From Gammaproteobacteria bacterium (lineage in GTDB: Bacteria; Pseudomonadota; Gammaproteobacteria; JAJPIJ01), in contig JAJVIQ010000003.1 in NCBI GenBank assembly GCA_022071965.1, positions 248,001 through 312,000 on the forward strand: a DNA stretch of 64,000 nucleotides, in the 5' to 3' direction. Below are positions 62,284 through 64,000 of this stretch, piece after piece; the first letter of the stretch is position 1; each line of letters opens with the position of its first letter. Below the pieces are notes generated by a model, which did no database searches, was not told where the DNA came from, and saw only the letters and a program-made list of their open reading frames with translations. A program made the position numbers and the translations under genes.

Positions 62284-62715
62284 ATGGAGTGGAAACCGGA
62301 TTTCGAACTCGGGCTGCCGCCGATGGACGAGACTCACAGGGAGTTCGTGGGCATGCTGAACGAACTCGCTTCCTGCGCGGAGGGGGAGTTTGTCGGTCTG
62401 CTCGAGCGCCTCGTGGCCCATACCGTCACCCACTTCGAGCAGGAGGCTACCTGGATGCACGCTTGCGGCTTCCCGCCGATGCGGTGCCACGTGGGCGAAC
62501 ACGAGCGGGTGCTGAAGGTCGTCTCCGAGGTCCTCGCCAGGGTCCGTACCGGCGACCTGGAACTCGGCCGCCGGCTCATCGCGGAGCTGCCGCACTGGTT
62601 CGAGCATCACGCGGCGACCATGGACCGCGCGCTGGCCGGATACATCCGCAGCACCGGCTACCGCGCGCAGGCGGCGACCACCCCGGCGCTGCAGCCCGCG
62701 GCCGCTTCGAGCTGA
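62284..62715 (+). CDS. Bacteriohemerythrin
   Basis: This 143-residue protein is a four-helix di-iron oxygen-binding protein. The iron ligands are visible: His in DETHREF, His and Glu in HTVTHFEQEATWM, two His in HVGEHERVL and His/Asp in WFEHHAATMDRAL. I use the ATG at 62284, spaced 8 bases from GAGG; two upstream starts are also in frame. Bacteriohemerythrins carry or buffer oxygen for respiration or sensing. A C-terminal tail rich in Ala/Pro/Thr follows the fold. Confidence 0.92.
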   Translation: MEWKPDFELGLPPMDETHREFVGMLNELASCAEGEFVGLLERLVAHTVTHFEQEATWMHACGFPPMRCHVGEHERVLKVVSEVLARVRTGDLELGRRLIAELPHWFEHHAATMDRALAGYIRSTGYRAQAATTPALQPAAASS

Positions 62716-62818
62716 CGCAGTCAGCCCCCGTATCCGCGCGGGCCCTGGCCGCGGTGCCGACGCGGCGTGCAGGCGGCCGTGGTAAGCTGCCTTCCAGGGA
62801 GAAACCTTCCGCACCCGC

Positions 62819-63004
62819 ATGTCCAACGTCATTCCGTTCCGCAGGCCGAAGGCGAGCGAGAGGCATCGCGGCAAGACGCTGTGCCGCGAGGGCTTTCACA
62901 AGTGGGAGGTGAGCAAGGATCAGCAATTCGACGTCAAACGCGGGCGCCTGGTCACGCTCTACACCTGCTCGCGCTGCGGGGCGCGCAGGACCGAGGCGAC
63001 GTGA
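62819..63004 (+). CDS. Small zinc-ribbon-like protein
   Basis: The 61-residue protein starts MSNVIPFRRPKASERHRGK and has Cys in KTLCREGFHKW plus CSRC in YTCSRCGARRTEAT, a short zinc-binding pattern. Similar small proteins occur in many proteobacteria without known function. The ribosome site is poor. Confidence 0.65.
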   Translation: MSNVIPFRRPKASERHRGKTLCREGFHKWEVSKDQQFDVKRGRLVTLYTCSRCGARRTEAT

Positions 63005-63041
63005 GCGGCGCGGTGGACCGCGCGAGGGAGGAACGGCGCAA

Positions 63042-63374
63042 ATGAACGATGTGCCCGGGGCGCTGTGGATGATCATCGGTTACCTGCCCGCCATCGTCCT
63101 CTATCTCGCGGGCATCGCCATTGCCGTCTATCGCTGGCGGCTGCATCCCGAGGTCTCGGCGTTCGCGGCGATCGGCTGTGCGCTGCATCTGATCGGCACG
63201 CTGTTCTGGTCCGGGTACGCCGTTCTGCAGCGGCTCGATGCAGGCGCCGCGAATGCCATGACGGCCTCGATCGCGACCTACTCCATGGTCTCCCGACTGC
63301 TGGCGCTCGTCGGAACCGCGCTGATACTCACCGCGGTCTTCGGCTGGCGCTATCGCGTCGAGCCGGAGAAGTAG
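63042..63374 (+). CDS. Small integral membrane protein of unknown function
   Basis: The 110-residue protein has three membrane segments (IIGYLPAIVLYLAGIAIAVY, FAAIGCALHLIGTLFWSGYA, LLALVGTALILTAVFGWRYR) and no recognised domain. GGGAGG precedes the ATG. It may be co-transcribed with the small zinc-ribbon gene 37 bases upstream. Confidence 0.7.
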   Translation: MNDVPGALWMIIGYLPAIVLYLAGIAIAVYRWRLHPEVSAFAAIGCALHLIGTLFWSGYAVLQRLDAGAANAMTASIATYSMVSRLLALVGTALILTAVFGWRYRVEPEK

Positions 63375-63387
63375 CGGCTCGAGCGCA

Positions 63388-64000
63388 TCAACCCTCCTCG
63401 CAGTCCACGAGGCGCCGGAGCTGCTCGCGCTCGCCCTCCCCGGCGTGGCGTTCGAACAGCGCCTCCAGCCGCGCGAGTTTCAGCATCCGCTGAACCTTCT
63501 CGACCTGCGTCTTCAGGCGCGCCTGATCCAGCTCCGCCGCCTCGGCCGCGGGCAGTGCGCGCAACGCATCGCGCAGCCGCGCGTACTCCGGCCGCGCCGC
63601 GAGATAGGCGTGGATCTCCGTCAGGACCGGATCGCCTTCCTTCCACGTCGATTCATCCGGTGCTCGCCGCAGCTGCGGCCAGCGGCCGATGAGCTGCTCG
63701 CGCAGTCGCTTCTGCAGCCCCTCGATGTCGCCGGCGATCTGCTCCTTGCGCGATTCGAGCGCCTTCTCCTGCCGCTTGAGCTCCTCGCGTTTGGTCGCGA
63801 GCTCGCCGGTCTTCAGGCTCCAGCCGTGACGCGCGGCGACATCGGCGGCGATCCGCCAGTAGACCGACTGCGTATTGTCGGGAACCTGCGCGTCGCGCAA
63901 CGCCCGCGGCTCCCAGTCCTCGAGAAAGACCTCGCTGGTGGAACGCGAAAGGTCGTAGCTGACAGCGGTGCGCAACGTGTACCAGTGCGCCTCGCGCAGG
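63388..64000 (-). CDS. C-terminal part of an uncharacterised coiled-coil protein
   Basis: The frame is open to the right edge, so the N-terminus lies outside the window. The visible 203 or so residues contain a charged helical stretch with heptad character (ATKREELKRQEKALESRKEQ) and end RRLVDCEEG. It is convergent with the small membrane gene. I do not recognise the family. Confidence 0.6.
   Translation of the reverse strand, partial: LREAHWYTLRTAVSYDLSRSTSEVFLEDWEPRALRDAQVPDNTQSVYWRIAADVAARHGWSLKTGELATKREELKRQEKALESRKEQIAGDIEGLQKRLREQLIGRWPQLRRAPDESTWKEGDPVLTEIHAYLAARPEYARLRDALRALPAAEAAELDQARLKTQVEKVQRMLKLARLEALFERHAGEGEREQLRRLVDCEEG

Overview
The window is GC-rich chromosomal DNA from a Gram-negative, flagellated and piliated proteobacterium, most likely a gammaproteobacterium. 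The evidence is a complete PilG-PilH-PilI-PilJ-PilL (Chp-type) twitching chemosensory operon, proximal flagellar rod/hook genes behind a sigma-54 promoter, MlaC, an OprC-type copper receptor, VPLPA-CTERM sorting signals (typical of biofilm or exopolysaccharide-producing proteobacteria) and a sigma-32-type heat-shock promoter. Nothing seen identifies the genus. I see no plasmid, prophage, integrase, IS element or CRISPR array. The gene content is housekeeping plus signalling, respiration and stress functions.

Layout. 1-3.9 kb: flgBCDEFG on the minus strand, the last gene cut by the window edge, with a near-consensus sigma-54 promoter and an upstream 16-bp palindrome. 4.0-9.7 kb (minus): a Ser/Thr kinase-HDOD fusion, a PEP-CTERM protein, tandem cytoplasmic and periplasmic cyclophilins, and a pseudo-receiver-Ser/Thr kinase. 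9.9-18.9 kb (plus): pilGHIJ and a 1787-residue multi-Hpt histidine kinase. 18.9-23.2 kb: a copper-handling group (PCuAC lipoprotein, SafE/UreH-like membrane protein, small cytochrome c, OprC/NosA-like TonB receptor with CxxxM and HxM). 23.6-27.1 kb: gltX-cysS with overlapping reading frames, then tRNA-Pro, Arg, His and Lys. 27.2-31.5 kb: a CadC-like regulator divergent from a methanethiol S-methyltransferase-like gene, and an SDR divergent from a LysR regulator. 31.6-44.8 kb: mixed single genes (two FemAB/CelD-type GNAT proteins, a Mut7-C RNase, GYD protein, decayed PEP-CTERM gene, MlaC, GabT, PsiF-like, CBS, DUF3579 and Vgb-like proteins) ending with a divergent CsrA paralogue. 44.9-53.1 kb: YbaK-like protein, cytochrome b, two Hsp20 genes with a sigma-32-like promoter, an exported twin PilJ-N protein, Ada, a lipoprotein, an exported Sm-fold-like protein and YihY.

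53.1-61.6 kb (minus) is a six-gene membrane complex in the order hyfB-C-E-F-G-I, resembling hydrogenase-4 or formate hydrogenlyase. Its large subunit lacks the nickel-iron cysteines, while its small subunit keeps the iron-sulfur cysteines. This matches the Ehr (energy-converting-hydrogenase-related) type, in which ion-pumping modules are retained without a hydrogenase centre. A cyclic-nucleotide-binding/rhodanese protein follows it. 61.9-64 kb holds a ParC-like small protein, a bacteriohemerythrin, two small unknown genes and a truncated coiled-coil protein.

The strongest candidates for new biology are the CsrA paralogue with an enlarged beta1-beta2 loop, the Ehr-like complex with its cNMP-rhodanese neighbour, two unusual Ser/Thr kinases lying between the flagellar and pilus-chemotaxis operons, and the two exported small-domain proteins (twin PilJ-N and Sm-like).
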